This document shows positions 54,601 through 63,442 of a stretch of DNA of 64,000 bases, piece after piece. The stretch's first letter is position 1. Every line of letters starts with the position of its first letter. Source of the DNA: an uncultured Alteromonadaceae bacterium. GTDB taxonomy: Bacteria > Pseudomonadota > Gammaproteobacteria > Enterobacterales > Alteromonadaceae. A model generated the notes under the pieces. It saw nothing but the letters and a program-made list of their open reading frames with translations. It was not told the origin of the DNA and did no database searches. Made by a program: the position numbers and the translations under genes. Where the stretch lies: positions 98,367 to 162,366 of the forward strand of contig CANLWS010000015.1 of assembly GCA_947494925.1 (NCBI GenBank). The letters run 5' to 3'.

Positions 54601-55147
54601 CTTGCCCAGAAACCTGAGTCCAGCTATAAGACTGAATGCTGCCATCCAGATCATTAGTCATGGCTTTTAACGAAACGTTTAGTTGTTCGTTAACTAAGAC
54701 GCTATAGTCAGTGACAGTGCCTTGATTTGATGTAATTAAGTCAATCATCGGAGGTGAATTTTGATGAGAGACATCAATTGTAACATCGTCAGAAGAGGTT
54801 GCCCCATCGTTATCGGTCACGGTTAACCGCAATACAATAGCGTAATTTTCAGTGTAGACTGGTGTTATAAAACTCACATTCTGCGTTGTGGAGTCTGATA
54901 AATCCACATCTATTCCGGATACTTGGCTCCAATCATACGCTGATATGCTTCCATCACTGTCAGATGAACCTGATCCATCCAGATTCACCGTAACTCCTTC
55001 TGCCACGGCTTGATCTTCTCCAGCATTAGAAATAGGGGCAGAATTTGTTGATGTAGCAGGATTTGAAGTTGGCGTTGTGGATTCGGAACCACCACCACAG
55101 CCTATCAATAACAATGAAAACAAGAAACAGCTTTGCCTAACGTCCAT
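51608..55147 (-). CDS. Large surface lipoprotein with ten PKD/Ig-like repeats
   Basis: This 1179-residue lipoprotein has a lipobox LLLIGC (Cys near 17) and a Ser/Thr linker, then about ten PKD-like repeats of ~90 residues with the recurrent V(N/D)AG-D core, SWTQV/SWQQ and DNDGA/DNEGE closing strands. Two repeats precede and eight follow a carboxypeptidase-regulatory-like insert (VFKGMAVDDPL...FFEIGVSDTRKG, about 230-300) and a ~110-residue helical region. Such proteins mediate surface interaction or polysaccharide binding, but no catalytic domain is seen. It has an own terminator and is flanked by family A repeats. Confidence 0.9.
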   Translation of the reverse strand: MDVRQSCFLFSLLLIGCGGGSESTTPTSNPATSTNSAPISNAGEDQAVAEGVTVNLDGSGSSDSDGSISAYDWSQVSGIDVDLSDSTTQNVSFITPVYTENYAIVLRLTVTDNDGATSSDDVTIDVSHQNSPPMIDLITSNQGTVTDYSVLVNEQLNVSLKAMTNDLDGSIQSYSWTQVSGQDVIIEGQETDEITLVTPSVIETEVLQFTFTVTDNLDAVSHQTINLNVVPVFKGMAVDDPLNNAQIHLLDPDSRELIATTTTDAEGFFEIGVSDTRKGFIVRTQGGSIQGTNFEGEMLSVCPVSDRGNCHITPLTTLVSTYSDKVGLLIEQKEQAEHALGVLLNIDLSNDPFISEATDGSVNVSAIRNKLGNDGAGLDDWVEDVINYVDGREVPQISNFFAGADDALRISAGEDLLVEEQQTVNLTASVSGDNGTFLTYQWTQISGTHVVLQQANTSQAFFVAPDIEADETLVFRLGVSADNSAEAFDSISISVSAINQKPVVNAGANQSVVSADTVKLIGSAEDTDGTIVSSSWRQIEGPVVEFTSSSNFEASFVAPDVGSRTSLIFEFNAIDNGGEESSANVTVVISPIDGNQLPKVNAGEDAFINEQVTYTLSGEATDEDGEITSISWQQTKGSAVVINNADTLTAQFVAPTVVIEEVLNFTLSAVDNEGEVNSDSVSLTVIPLNVAPVVDAGPDQSVLSARAVTLSATASDDDGSIQTYSWTQLSGPQIISLLSSDAAISSFESPVVSQSEVYTFQVTAWDNEGAFSSDQVSVTVNPNINNAPQVDAGSDEAVEEQITVQLSGTASDSDGFIASYQWSQQGGSQSVTINDSNRALASFFAPDIITDEIYRFRLTVTDDDGATSSDTVNIEISAKPNVLPTVDAGEDISVIEGETVNLNGTAIDTDGTIRQKFWGQLTGNQEITLTGAETDNASFTAPEVISEEDYIFRFVAWDNQGEQANDTVTVTVNPAANIPPTLELGGDRNLNESMTHSITASPQDSDGTIVSYLWEHDIPSHILLQGTDTATVSFTAPDVDGESTDISNGMVAQMILKLTVTDNDGATAIDKIYVLIVDPDIVPPVANAGPDITVNENSEVTIVGTGTDADGFIGLYVWGLLSLSNSSAGPVAMKTNNGTLTFTAPEVSKPETIRFRFSVSDNDSAWDDDEVTVTVLPVP

Positions 55148-55453
55148 GTTAATTACTCTTTAAAACAGCTAAAAGAGGACAGATTATACGGTAACTTCGA
55201 GTTTAAAAAAACTATCTTTTTTTATTCACTAATTGCCACATCCGAAGAACACTTTAAGTCAGGTTGAGCAGAGTAAAATTGACGAACAGGCACACAAAAA
55301 ATTAGCCTAGTTCTCCAAATTAGAGAATCTGTTTCGGCAGATGTAGCGCCACTAACAATAAATAGTGCCCGATACTGTTAGGTAAACCCGAAAGTGCGAA
55401 ATCAATATGCGAAAAATAAAAAGTAAACATGCCAAGAGAATAAATTGGTCGGT

Positions 55454-55586
55454 GTGAGAGGGTGAAGCCAGTCTTTTTATGCGTCCTGCTCCGCCTGGCT
55501 GAACGACAAACCGCTGGAAGGTTTGTGCACGTCACGTAGTGATGGACGTTGCGCCATGGATGGCGTCGAAGAAATAAGGGTGGATA
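55454..55586 (+). repeat. Intergenic repeat family A, copy 2
   Basis: Second copy of the repeat at 51258-51390, in the same orientation, between the PKD-repeat gene and the TonB receptor. A second, family B repeat follows it at 55628. It is preceded by TTGGTCGGTGTGAGAG, which also precedes the family B copy at 61.7 kb. Confidence 0.8.
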
Positions 55587-55627
55587 ATTAATTTGTCGGT
55601 GTAAGAGGGCTTCCCTCACACGAGGTG

Positions 55628-55701
55628 TCAGAGCGACACTATATAGTGATACGTAGCGTTACTTTTGGGGTGCAAAAAAGGGTGTTGGGTGCAGAAAAAG
55701 G
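55628..55701 (+). repeat. Intergenic repeat family B, copy 1
   Basis: A ~74-base element containing the palindrome CACTATATAGTG and ending GGGTGCAAAAAAGGGTGTTG, repeated in the same orientation at 61759-61834. Only a few substitutions separate the copies. It has no coding capacity. Confidence 0.8.
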
Positions 55702-55886
55702 AGCTTATTAGAAATAGTCTGTGTAAAGCATACTTAGGGCGAGCCAAGTTCGAGTCGGCCAAATATAATAAGTTGTCAACCGCTCAAGGTTAAGACAAAA
55801 GTGAGCATCCAGCGATGGGTGCTATACGGGCATAGCCCTGACAAAACGATCATCACCTCAATAGGACGTGATTTGAGACTGATACA

Positions 55887-55920
55887 AAAAGACCCACGAC
55901 CGATAGATAGTGGGTCTTTT
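55887..55920 (-). terminator. Rho-independent terminator of the TonB receptor gene
   Basis: A GACCCAC/GTGGGTC stem flanked by an A-run and a T-run lies 41 bases past the stop at 55961. On the minus strand it ends GGGTCTTTTTG, a classic intrinsic terminator. Confidence 0.88.
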
Positions 55921-55960
55921 GCTTAAGTTTTAAACAAAGCTAATCCTTTAGCTTCACCAA

Positions 55961-58900
55961 CTAAAACTTGTATCTACCCGAAAGAAACATAGTTCTGCCA
56001 ACTTGATCATAGCCCGAACCTGTCATTCGACCACCACGATCGTTGCCTAGACCGGACGAGACCTGTGCAGGTTGCTCATCGGTTAAGTTCCTTATACCTA
56101 ATGTTGTGCTAAAGGTTTCATTAGGTGTCCAAGTCAGAGATATATCCGAATAATAAGCAGACTCTGCGACACAGTCCCGGTATACATCTGGGTCACCTGT
56201 TATCGTCAAGGCACTTGGTCCAGCATTATTCAGTAGGCAAGTACTGTTAGAACCCGCCACATCACGAATAAAGACTTTGGTTTCATCAATATAGCGACCA
56301 CTATAGGCCAGAGTGAAATCCCCCATACTGACGCTAAGCTGAGTGACTAATCGAAGCTCTGGCGTGCCAAAGGTGCCAACGAAGTCATCTTTACCACCAT
56401 TAGGCAGAGCTTCATCTGCAATGATGGTTTGGCTTCTCTCATCTTGAATTGTGGCTTGCACTGTCCAGACAATATCATAGCTATCGTAGTTTAAGCCCAA
56501 ACGGGTGTTGATATCGTAACCCTTAGAGGTTTCTTCACCGATGTTCACAAAAGAAGCGTCAACACTAGTGATGAAGCGAGTGGACTCTCCACGATTTGCA
56601 TCTCTAGGCCCAACATTATTACAGAATGGGCTGGCCAAACCTGGTAGATCCTCAAAGCAGCGGGTCATGATGAAGGCAGCAGATTGTTGCTGAATAGTGT
56701 TTTCGATTTCAATATCAAAATAGGTCACAGAGAAATCAAAACTCACATCATCATCGCTGATTGGCGTTGCTTTAAGGGTAATAGTCGTTTGATCTGATGT
56801 CTCAGGAAGCAAGGTGTCTACTGAACCACCCACTCTAACTGGGATATTGGTTGAACCTGTTGTACCTAAAACAAACGGATTGGCACCACTTAATACGCAG
56901 TTGTCCAAGGTCACTTGGCTACGAGTATCCAAAGAAGCATCATATGCAGCGGGTGAGCCAGACAAATAAGGAGAGGCATTACAAGGGTCAATGCCACCGC
57001 TTTCACCACCGAATTGATCACCCAAGAATTGTTCACGTAAGTTTGGCGTTCTAAAAGACGTGCCGTATGCAGCACTTAGTGAGATCCAATCTACCGGAGA
57101 ATAGCTAACGCGCACACGTTCTGTGCTTTCTGAACCAAAGTTAGACTCATCAGTGTAACGCATTGCTAAGTCAACGGTCAGGTCGTGGGCGCCTTTTACA
57201 TCACGGAGAATAGGCAGGCTAATTTCACCGAACACCTCATTGATGGTTCTTGAGCCAGCAGTCACCCCTTCTGTACCAGGATCTTCTGCAACTAGTAGAC
57301 CGTTAGCACCAAGGAAATCAACTTGAGAATCGATCTCATCACGGCGAGCCTCAACACCAAGTACTAAACTAGCAGCACCGCCGTTATCAAAGGAAAACAA
57401 TTCACCCGACACATAGCCTGACAATAGCGCTTGTGTCACAACGGTTCTGTTGACACGTTCACCAATTAAGTAATCTGCCGCTTCATCAGATAGTGAACCT
57501 GTGCTGCCTTCACTGTTACCAAACAAGCTTGGATTAAAGAAATCCACTACTACACAGTCTTGTGCACTAATGATCCCACCCCAAGTGTTATTCGCAACGA
57601 TTGGCACGCCACAGGTTGGATTACCGTCAGAATCTAAGCGTAAGGTTTCTAACGCAAGAATGAAGTTGCGCTCATCAATGAGCGGTTGACTTGCTGCACC
57701 GTCACCTCTGTCGTAACTGAAGTTAACATTGAAGGTCCAAAAGTTATCTTTGGCCCACTCGCTAGGTAGATCACCTGAAATTCCTGAGTTAAAGCGGAAA
57801 TGATCCAATTCCACATCGCGGGTTTGCATTTTATCGTCGATGGTATAAATCGGCAGTGCGTCTGTACCGAACGGATTGAGTGGGTTAGCCACCATCACTC
57901 GGGTACCATCATCGTTGAGCATGATATTGCCTTGCTCATTTTCTTGCGGGATCAGTGCTGGCACACCAGGATAGATTTGCTCCGTTGAAGCGCGGTTGGT
58001 CAAATGACGATGAAAGTAAGAAGTCTCAAATGAAATGGCAATGTTGCTATCTTCACCCCACTCTGGGAAATAAGTACCACTGGTCAGCAGTGAAAATCGC
58101 GTTACCGGTGATACTAAGTCACTTGCTAGACGATCGTTATTATCGTTGTAATCAGGGTTCGCTCTGAATCGATCATTACCGACTTGCTCACCTAAGAAAG
58201 GATAGCGGTCACTCCATACATCGGGGATGTTGGCCGCGGTACTAAAGTTAGGGACAGGCTGACCGGTCAATGGATTGGTTAGGTCGGATTGACCAGGCGT
58301 ATAGAAATTCCAGATGCTACCGTTGTCTGCATTGCTTGACAGCACGGCATTATCAGGGAAGCCATTATAACAGTAATCGTACAACTCGCCGGTTTCGGTG
58401 TTTATTTCTCTTCGCTTGATACATTCAATTCTAGAACCTAGAGAAATACGTTCACGCTCATAAAATTCACCACCAAAGATAAATTTGAATCGTTCGCTTT
58501 CACCACCGGCTACAAATGAAATTTGCCTTTCTTCGCCGCCATCATCGGACGGTGCGGACACGTCGGCGCTTATCTGAAAGCCATCAAAAGATTTTTTTAA
58601 GATAATATTAATAACACCCGCTACCGCATCGGCACCATATACGGCCGATGCGGAATCCGATAGCACTTCTACCCTATCAACCATGTCTAAAGGGATCAGG
58701 CTTATGTCAGGCTGAGACGGTGCACCACGGACCCCTGATGCCCCAAGCCTGGTGCCGTTAAGCAATACCAAGGTTCTTTCTGCACCTAGGCCACGCAAAC
58801 CAACATTAACTGAGCCAACTCCACCAGCTGGAGGAGCTTCTGTCGCATTGGAGTTGCCGGAGTTGGTATTAATGGTGTTGTCAATTTGAGTACCGTTGAC

Positions 58901-59158
58901 TAGCGATATGCGCTGCAACATGTCAGCCACATTGGTAATACCTGCGCGTTTTGCATCTGTAACACTAATCACCTGAACCGGTGAAGGTGAGGCAAATTCG
59001 TCAACACGAACACGGCTACCAGTGACGGTGATTTTTTCTAATTCTGAATTTTCTTCTTCCTCTTGCTCTTGTGCGTACAGCACTGAAGGCATCGATAGTC
59101 CGAAGGACGTAGCCACTGCTAATGCAGTCAAGCTGCGTCTAAATGTGCTCTCTCTCAT
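55961..59158 (-). CDS. TonB-dependent outer-membrane receptor (SusC-/CirA-type, large)
   Basis: This 1065-residue receptor has a signal peptide (about 1-28, ...VLYA), a short acidic segment EEEENSELE, the TonB-box region ITVTGSRV near residue 43, a plug domain (about 60-200) with GLRGLGAERTLVLLNGTR and VEVLSDSASAVYGADAVAGVIN, and a C-terminal barrel ending GRYKF. The Gly/Ser-rich plug resembles receptors of Alteromonadales that import plant or algal oligosaccharides. AAGGAG precedes the ATG. It lies downstream of a tryptophan halogenase gene, a recurring neighbour of this receptor type, across 510 bases carrying two inverted repeats. Substrate unknown. Confidence 0.93.
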   Translation of the reverse strand: MRESTFRRSLTALAVATSFGLSMPSVLYAQEQEEEENSELEKITVTGSRVRVDEFASPSPVQVISVTDAKRAGITNVADMLQRISLVNGTQIDNTINTNSGNSNATEAPPAGGVGSVNVGLRGLGAERTLVLLNGTRLGASGVRGAPSQPDISLIPLDMVDRVEVLSDSASAVYGADAVAGVINIILKKSFDGFQISADVSAPSDDGGEERQISFVAGGESERFKFIFGGEFYERERISLGSRIECIKRREINTETGELYDYCYNGFPDNAVLSSNADNGSIWNFYTPGQSDLTNPLTGQPVPNFSTAANIPDVWSDRYPFLGEQVGNDRFRANPDYNDNNDRLASDLVSPVTRFSLLTSGTYFPEWGEDSNIAISFETSYFHRHLTNRASTEQIYPGVPALIPQENEQGNIMLNDDGTRVMVANPLNPFGTDALPIYTIDDKMQTRDVELDHFRFNSGISGDLPSEWAKDNFWTFNVNFSYDRGDGAASQPLIDERNFILALETLRLDSDGNPTCGVPIVANNTWGGIISAQDCVVVDFFNPSLFGNSEGSTGSLSDEAADYLIGERVNRTVVTQALLSGYVSGELFSFDNGGAASLVLGVEARRDEIDSQVDFLGANGLLVAEDPGTEGVTAGSRTINEVFGEISLPILRDVKGAHDLTVDLAMRYTDESNFGSESTERVRVSYSPVDWISLSAAYGTSFRTPNLREQFLGDQFGGESGGIDPCNASPYLSGSPAAYDASLDTRSQVTLDNCVLSGANPFVLGTTGSTNIPVRVGGSVDTLLPETSDQTTITLKATPISDDDVSFDFSVTYFDIEIENTIQQQSAAFIMTRCFEDLPGLASPFCNNVGPRDANRGESTRFITSVDASFVNIGEETSKGYDINTRLGLNYDSYDIVWTVQATIQDERSQTIIADEALPNGGKDDFVGTFGTPELRLVTQLSVSMGDFTLAYSGRYIDETKVFIRDVAGSNSTCLLNNAGPSALTITGDPDVYRDCVAESAYYSDISLTWTPNETFSTTLGIRNLTDEQPAQVSSGLGNDRGGRMTGSGYDQVGRTMFLSGRYKF

Positions 59159-59194
59159 TTGAAAAACTCCTTGGAAGTATTTTTGTAATTTTTA

Positions 59195-59228
59195 TCTATC
59201 GACAGATAGAAGTGTCGATGCATCGACA
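59195..59228. promoter_or_regulatory. Two inverted repeats upstream of the TonB receptor, candidate operators
   Basis: TCTATC-GACA-GATAGA (59195-59210) and the perfect 16-bp palindrome TGTCGATGCATCGACA (59213-59228) lie 37-70 bases before the ATG. Their position suits repressor binding; the regulator is not in the window. Confidence 0.5.
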
Positions 59229-59668
59229 ATATCAGGGAGCATTGCTGCTAAGGGGATCGAGGGATAATGTAAGCAGGCGATGGGTTATAACACGCAAGTT
59301 CTGGTATATAACCTGCGGTTGATATTGCAAAAAACGCATTATTTGATTAAGCCAAAATTTCATCCAATACCTGCAAGTATGCGAACTAAGCAAATATTGA
59401 GGAATATTAGAGGTGTTTAGCGCATACAGTTCTTTGCGCTAGAGCCGGTTGCGTTTCGCGACTCTCCTCCCTCATTTAAAAGGTCCAGATAGAACTGACA
59501 AAACGAAGAAGGAGGAGAGATACAAAAATAACAGGAAAGACATCTGTGAAGGATACAAGCTAGCGATGTCTCTTGAGAGCAACTCATTGCCCGCTATACA
59601 CGTTGATTTTTACTGTTTGGTATAAATCAACACGCCTGTTCACGCTCGGCAATAATCGCTTATCCTTT
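59229..59668. other. Gene-free 0.44-kb stretch between TonB receptor and halogenase
   Basis: No credible ORF was seen. It carries the receptor's promoter region next to the inverted repeats; otherwise nothing is recognised. Confidence 0.5.
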
Positions 59669-61186
59669 CTAAGAATTTGCAGCTGAAACAGCAGCTTGAT
59701 GGCTATCAAAGTTCGACGCACATCGTTTTAAAAAATTATCAAGTGCTTGCATATCCGTTGATTGCATCCCCTTATTCATAGGTTTGGCTTGCTCTTGGGG
59801 CGGAAAGACGCCATAACCGGCAAAGAGGATCAGCCAAGATTCCAATGGAAAATATCGGCCTGTGTCATAGCGTGTTACTTCATCGGCTAGGCTCTTTTGC
59901 GAAGCACCAAGCCAGCTTTGTACTATGGCTCTAAAAGAATCGCTGATATTTTGATTGGCTGCATTATCTCTCCAATAGTCGGTATCACGGCGTGAGTTCA
60001 TTCTATAGTGGGCGACGATGTAATCAGCCACGCCATCAAACGCATTTTCAACTAAACGGTTGTACTGAGCCTGGTGTTGATTGGTAAACTTGCCCCTTTC
60101 AAACTCAGTGATGAAATGTCCAATATTGTGATAAACCAGATGCAATGCCATGGCTTCTAAGGGCTCTAAAAAACCTTGAGATAGTCCCACTGCCATACAG
60201 TTGTGACGCCAGCTTTCCTTCAACCGTCCTTGTTTCCATTTAACGCTTCGAAACTCGACGTCTGCATCCAACAGGCTCAAATGCTGTCTGAACTCAGTTT
60301 CTGCATTATCTAGCGAGCAATAACGAGAGCTGAATACATAACCATTGCCGGTTCTGCTAGTGAGAGGAATATTCCACGCCCAGCCATATTTCAGCGCGGT
60401 ACAATTTGTCTGTGATGGCAAGTTTTGCATGTCGACGGGCGTGGTAACAACGACCGCGGTATCATTGAACAGTAGTTTATCAAAAGAGATATAAGGCACC
60501 TTTAAGGTTTTTTGCATTAACAGTCCGGCAAAACCGGTGCAATCAACAAAAAAGTCCCCTTCAAGCGTACCTCCTCCTCTAAAATCTATACTAGAAATAT
60601 CGCCATTTTCCTTTAGATTGACGTGCTCAACATGCTGTGGCAAGTGAGTCACTTTGCGCTCTACCGCCTTTTTTCTGAGAAAATTACCGAGTAGGCCCGC
60701 ATCAAAATGATAGCCATGGGGGTGATCGAACGGAAAAGCATAATTTGCTTTTGGGCCTTTGCTATTTTGAGAGAGGAAAGAGCCAAGAAAAAACCGGTCT
60801 GGATGGGTATCCACATCAAAGTTATGACGTCTCAACAGGCAGTTTGCATCAAACTGTGGGAAGGTAAATTTGTCCATTTGTGATGGGAACGGATGGCAGT
60901 ACTTTTCATAGCCAGGTATCGAAGACCAGCCTTCAAAGGAAATGCCGTTTTTATAGGTAGCATTACACTCTGGCATCCACTCAGATTCTGCCACATCAAT
61001 TTCTTGAAAAAAGTTTTGCATCGACGGCGTGGAGCCTTCACCAACACCTACTGTAGCAACATCAGGAGATTCAACTAAGGTAAGTTGTAGGTCTTTATCC
61101 TTCCATCTGGCAGCCATTAAATTAGCAGTCATCCAACCTGCTGTTCCGCCACCCAGAATAACAATGCTCAATTTACCCTGATGCAT
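59669..61186 (-). CDS. Tryptophan halogenase-family flavoprotein
   Basis: This 505-residue protein belongs to the flavin-dependent tryptophan halogenases. It has the FAD-binding ILGGGTAGWMTANLMA at the N-terminus, the conserved GVGEGSTPSMQ, a candidate catalytic lysine in NATYKNGISFEGW (about residue 78), and the halogenase WxWxIP as WAWNIP (near 270). The length fits PrnA/RebH (~510-540). Many Alteromonadales members sit beside TonB receptors and may act on substrates other than free tryptophan. AAGGTGA precedes the ATG. No flavin reductase is in the window, so reduced FAD would come from elsewhere. Confidence 0.93.
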   Translation of the reverse strand: MHQGKLSIVILGGGTAGWMTANLMAARWKDKDLQLTLVESPDVATVGVGEGSTPSMQNFFQEIDVAESEWMPECNATYKNGISFEGWSSIPGYEKYCHPFPSQMDKFTFPQFDANCLLRRHNFDVDTHPDRFFLGSFLSQNSKGPKANYAFPFDHPHGYHFDAGLLGNFLRKKAVERKVTHLPQHVEHVNLKENGDISSIDFRGGGTLEGDFFVDCTGFAGLLMQKTLKVPYISFDKLLFNDTAVVVTTPVDMQNLPSQTNCTALKYGWAWNIPLTSRTGNGYVFSSRYCSLDNAETEFRQHLSLLDADVEFRSVKWKQGRLKESWRHNCMAVGLSQGFLEPLEAMALHLVYHNIGHFITEFERGKFTNQHQAQYNRLVENAFDGVADYIVAHYRMNSRRDTDYWRDNAANQNISDSFRAIVQSWLGASQKSLADEVTRYDTGRYFPLESWLILFAGYGVFPPQEQAKPMNKGMQSTDMQALDNFLKRCASNFDSHQAAVSAANS

Positions 61187-61758
61187 TCTTCACCTTTCGA
61201 ATATGGATTACTTAACTGAGACGTTACGCCCTAAATTTATACAGTTGTTCGCAATCAAGTTAATGGCATGTTTGCCAGGTTTCATATTAGGTATTTCATC
61301 AGCTCAAATAAATGGGCTAACTGCTCATTCATCCCGGCAATCGTGAAGTTCGTCACAATGGAGCATCTTGCTTAAATGATTTGACTAAAGTTTGGTCACT
61401 GGAACCACGGAGGCGATGGTGATAGTGCGAGCAGTTATCGATAGGTGGCGCTTAGAATCCAAGAGTATAAGTATAACGGCCTAGAATGTTGGATTATATG
61501 TTTGTTTTAAGTGACCAAGTTGCTTTGCAAAGCACCTTCCCTTTTGATGCATTGGCCAATCCAATTGCGGCTATGATGGCAAGGGACAAATAGGTTGCTT
61601 ATGTTAGCTTAAAAGCCATATGAATTATGCAGGAGACAAATGGTACGACGCACCTATCTAGAAAAAACTGAATGTAAAGGGGATTGATAATTGGTCGGTG
61701 TGAGAGGATTTGAAATTTATCTGATCATGCTACATAGCAATATATAGTGATACTTCCG
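61187..61758. other. Gene-free stretch upstream of the halogenase
   Basis: No ORF is supported. The left end must carry the halogenase promoter. TTGGTCGGTGTGAGAGG at about 61691 is the shared leader of the repeat families, followed by family B copy 2 at 61759. A partial extra copy of the ATATAGTGATAC motif lies just before it (61742-61753). Confidence 0.55.
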
Positions 61759-61834
61759 TCAGAGCGACACTATATAGTGATACATAGCTTTACTTTTAGG
61801 GTGCAAAAAAGGGTGTTGGGTGCAGGAAAGGGGG
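61759..61834 (+). repeat. Intergenic repeat family B, copy 2
   Basis: Copy of the repeat at 55628-55701, in the same orientation, with the palindrome CACTATATAGTG and the GGTGCAAAAAAGGGTG tail. The two copies bracket the TonB receptor and halogenase genes. Confidence 0.8.
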
Positions 61835-61961
61835 CAAAAAATGCTAGCATGGTACTTTCAATGTTCGGGCAGTAAACACCTAAAACTCCAATGACTTTAC
61901 AAGGGTTTAATTTGGCTTTATTCAAAGCGTGTACAATCGCTCAATTGCCTCTAAGCAAGAA

Positions 61962-63437
61962 TCAATCAGACTTCCCTACAAACCTGATATTTGAGGCCGA
62001 CGCTGATGGGCCCATCGCTGCAACGTTATTTGCAATGTAAACATCCCCTCCTGAGATTTTCAATGTGCCGCTTGAAATAGCATCCAAAACAGATTTCAGC
62101 ATTGCGTTGTCTCCAAGTGGACTCAAATTCACATTTGGGACTCGATTATTTATCACTTCCTCAGCATAGTTTGTTAGATTTGGACCGTCAGATATTAAAT
62201 TCAAATTGCTTACGAGATTTTCAGACGCTGCTCGAAGTGTTCGCTTTATTTCTTCTGACTCCCTATCGAATTTGGCCTTGCTGTCGGCCACAGCCTTCTT
62301 TTGATTTTCAATCAAGGTATCAAGGTGAGGTAGATCTCCCCATATCTCCTCAATAACTTCGCTGAATAGACCTCTAAGTTTATCGAGCGTCTCACTTAAA
62401 AACTCAATTGTGTACGAAAACTTAGCAGGTGATACATCATTTAGGAGGGCTTCCACATGCTTTGCGTAAATTTTACAAAGCCTTTCTTTGTCTTGTGGCC
62501 CAAGCGGTTCATTTCGAATCTCCACATAAAATGAAACAGATCGAATTGTACGTCCAATGTGGTTGAGTCTCCTTGCATTTTCCTTGGCTCGGAGTAGCGC
62601 ATTATTAACTGTGGCTGATGGCAAAAGAGGTTTTCCCTCCCTTTCCTTTATTTTATCGTTTAAAATATTGCAAAATTTCTTAGCACTAGAGTCAAGCAAA
62701 GCGTTTTTGGCTAAGGAAAGTATCCTAACAATAGGCTGTTTAATGTGGCCTCGTTCAATGGTTTCTCTTGAAGAGATACTAGATAATCGCGTTTTTTGCA
62801 GCAGAACTTCATTTCCAAGTTCAAACGATTTTATCAAACTGCTTTTTCTGACAGCGTAATTTTCAGACGCAAAGTATTTGCCGAGAATCTCCCTAATTAT
62901 TGAAAAAGCCTCTCCAATATTTTGCTCATTTAAGTCCAAAGCAACGTGAGAGCTTGGTAGTGCGTCGAGAAACACGATGCACGGTAATCGTGCTGTTAGG
63001 CCAAGTGATTTTGCAATTTCATCAGATGCGTAGGTAGTCGCAGTCAAGTTTTCTAAACTAACTCCGGGCCCATCTAGCTTACCCCTTTCGAATACTTCGC
63101 TCGCCCTATGAGTGAAGTTTGAATCGTCAGACTTGTGAACGTGACTAAGTGCTACGCCTGAATTTTTAATTAAATGACCCGGGTGCGTCGAATACCTTCG
63201 GGTAACCAAACCTTTAAACTCAAAGCTCTTAGCGAAAACTGCGCCAGCTATATCAGTTCCAGTTAGTGAATCCAAAGACCGTAAATTATATCTGATCCAG
63301 TCAGCTGTTTCAGAATCCGTCTCTCCAAACAAAAATAATAAGTAGCCAGTGTAAGGTGCATTGAATATATCACTGGGACTTGACTTAATAATATCAAGAA
63401 GCTCATCTGCACCCTCAACATACTCAACGGTGAACAT
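61962..63437 (-). CDS. Hypothetical protein of a two-gene module, 491 aa
   Basis: The family is not recognised. The start is set at the ATG at 63437, 5 bases after the small gene's stop; an upstream in-frame start at 63521 would overlap that gene heavily. The N-terminal ~170 residues look like an alpha/beta domain (FTVEYVEGADELLDII, TGYLLFLFGE, LPCIVFLDALPS), the middle (about 190-400) is helical and charged, with a coiled-coil-like stretch near 385-420, and the C-terminus carries GDVYIANNVAAMGPSASASN. That tail repeats a motif found at the N-terminus of the small partner. No catalytic motif is seen. Context suggests a conflict-type system, but that is inference. Confidence 0.75.
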   Translation of the reverse strand: MFTVEYVEGADELLDIIKSSPSDIFNAPYTGYLLFLFGETDSETADWIRYNLRSLDSLTGTDIAGAVFAKSFEFKGLVTRRYSTHPGHLIKNSGVALSHVHKSDDSNFTHRASEVFERGKLDGPGVSLENLTATTYASDEIAKSLGLTARLPCIVFLDALPSSHVALDLNEQNIGEAFSIIREILGKYFASENYAVRKSSLIKSFELGNEVLLQKTRLSSISSRETIERGHIKQPIVRILSLAKNALLDSSAKKFCNILNDKIKEREGKPLLPSATVNNALLRAKENARRLNHIGRTIRSVSFYVEIRNEPLGPQDKERLCKIYAKHVEALLNDVSPAKFSYTIEFLSETLDKLRGLFSEVIEEIWGDLPHLDTLIENQKKAVADSKAKFDRESEEIKRTLRAASENLVSNLNLISDGPNLTNYAEEVINNRVPNVNLSPLGDNAMLKSVLDAISSGTLKISGGDVYIANNVAAMGPSASASNIRFVGKSD

Positions 63438-63442
63438 ATCTG

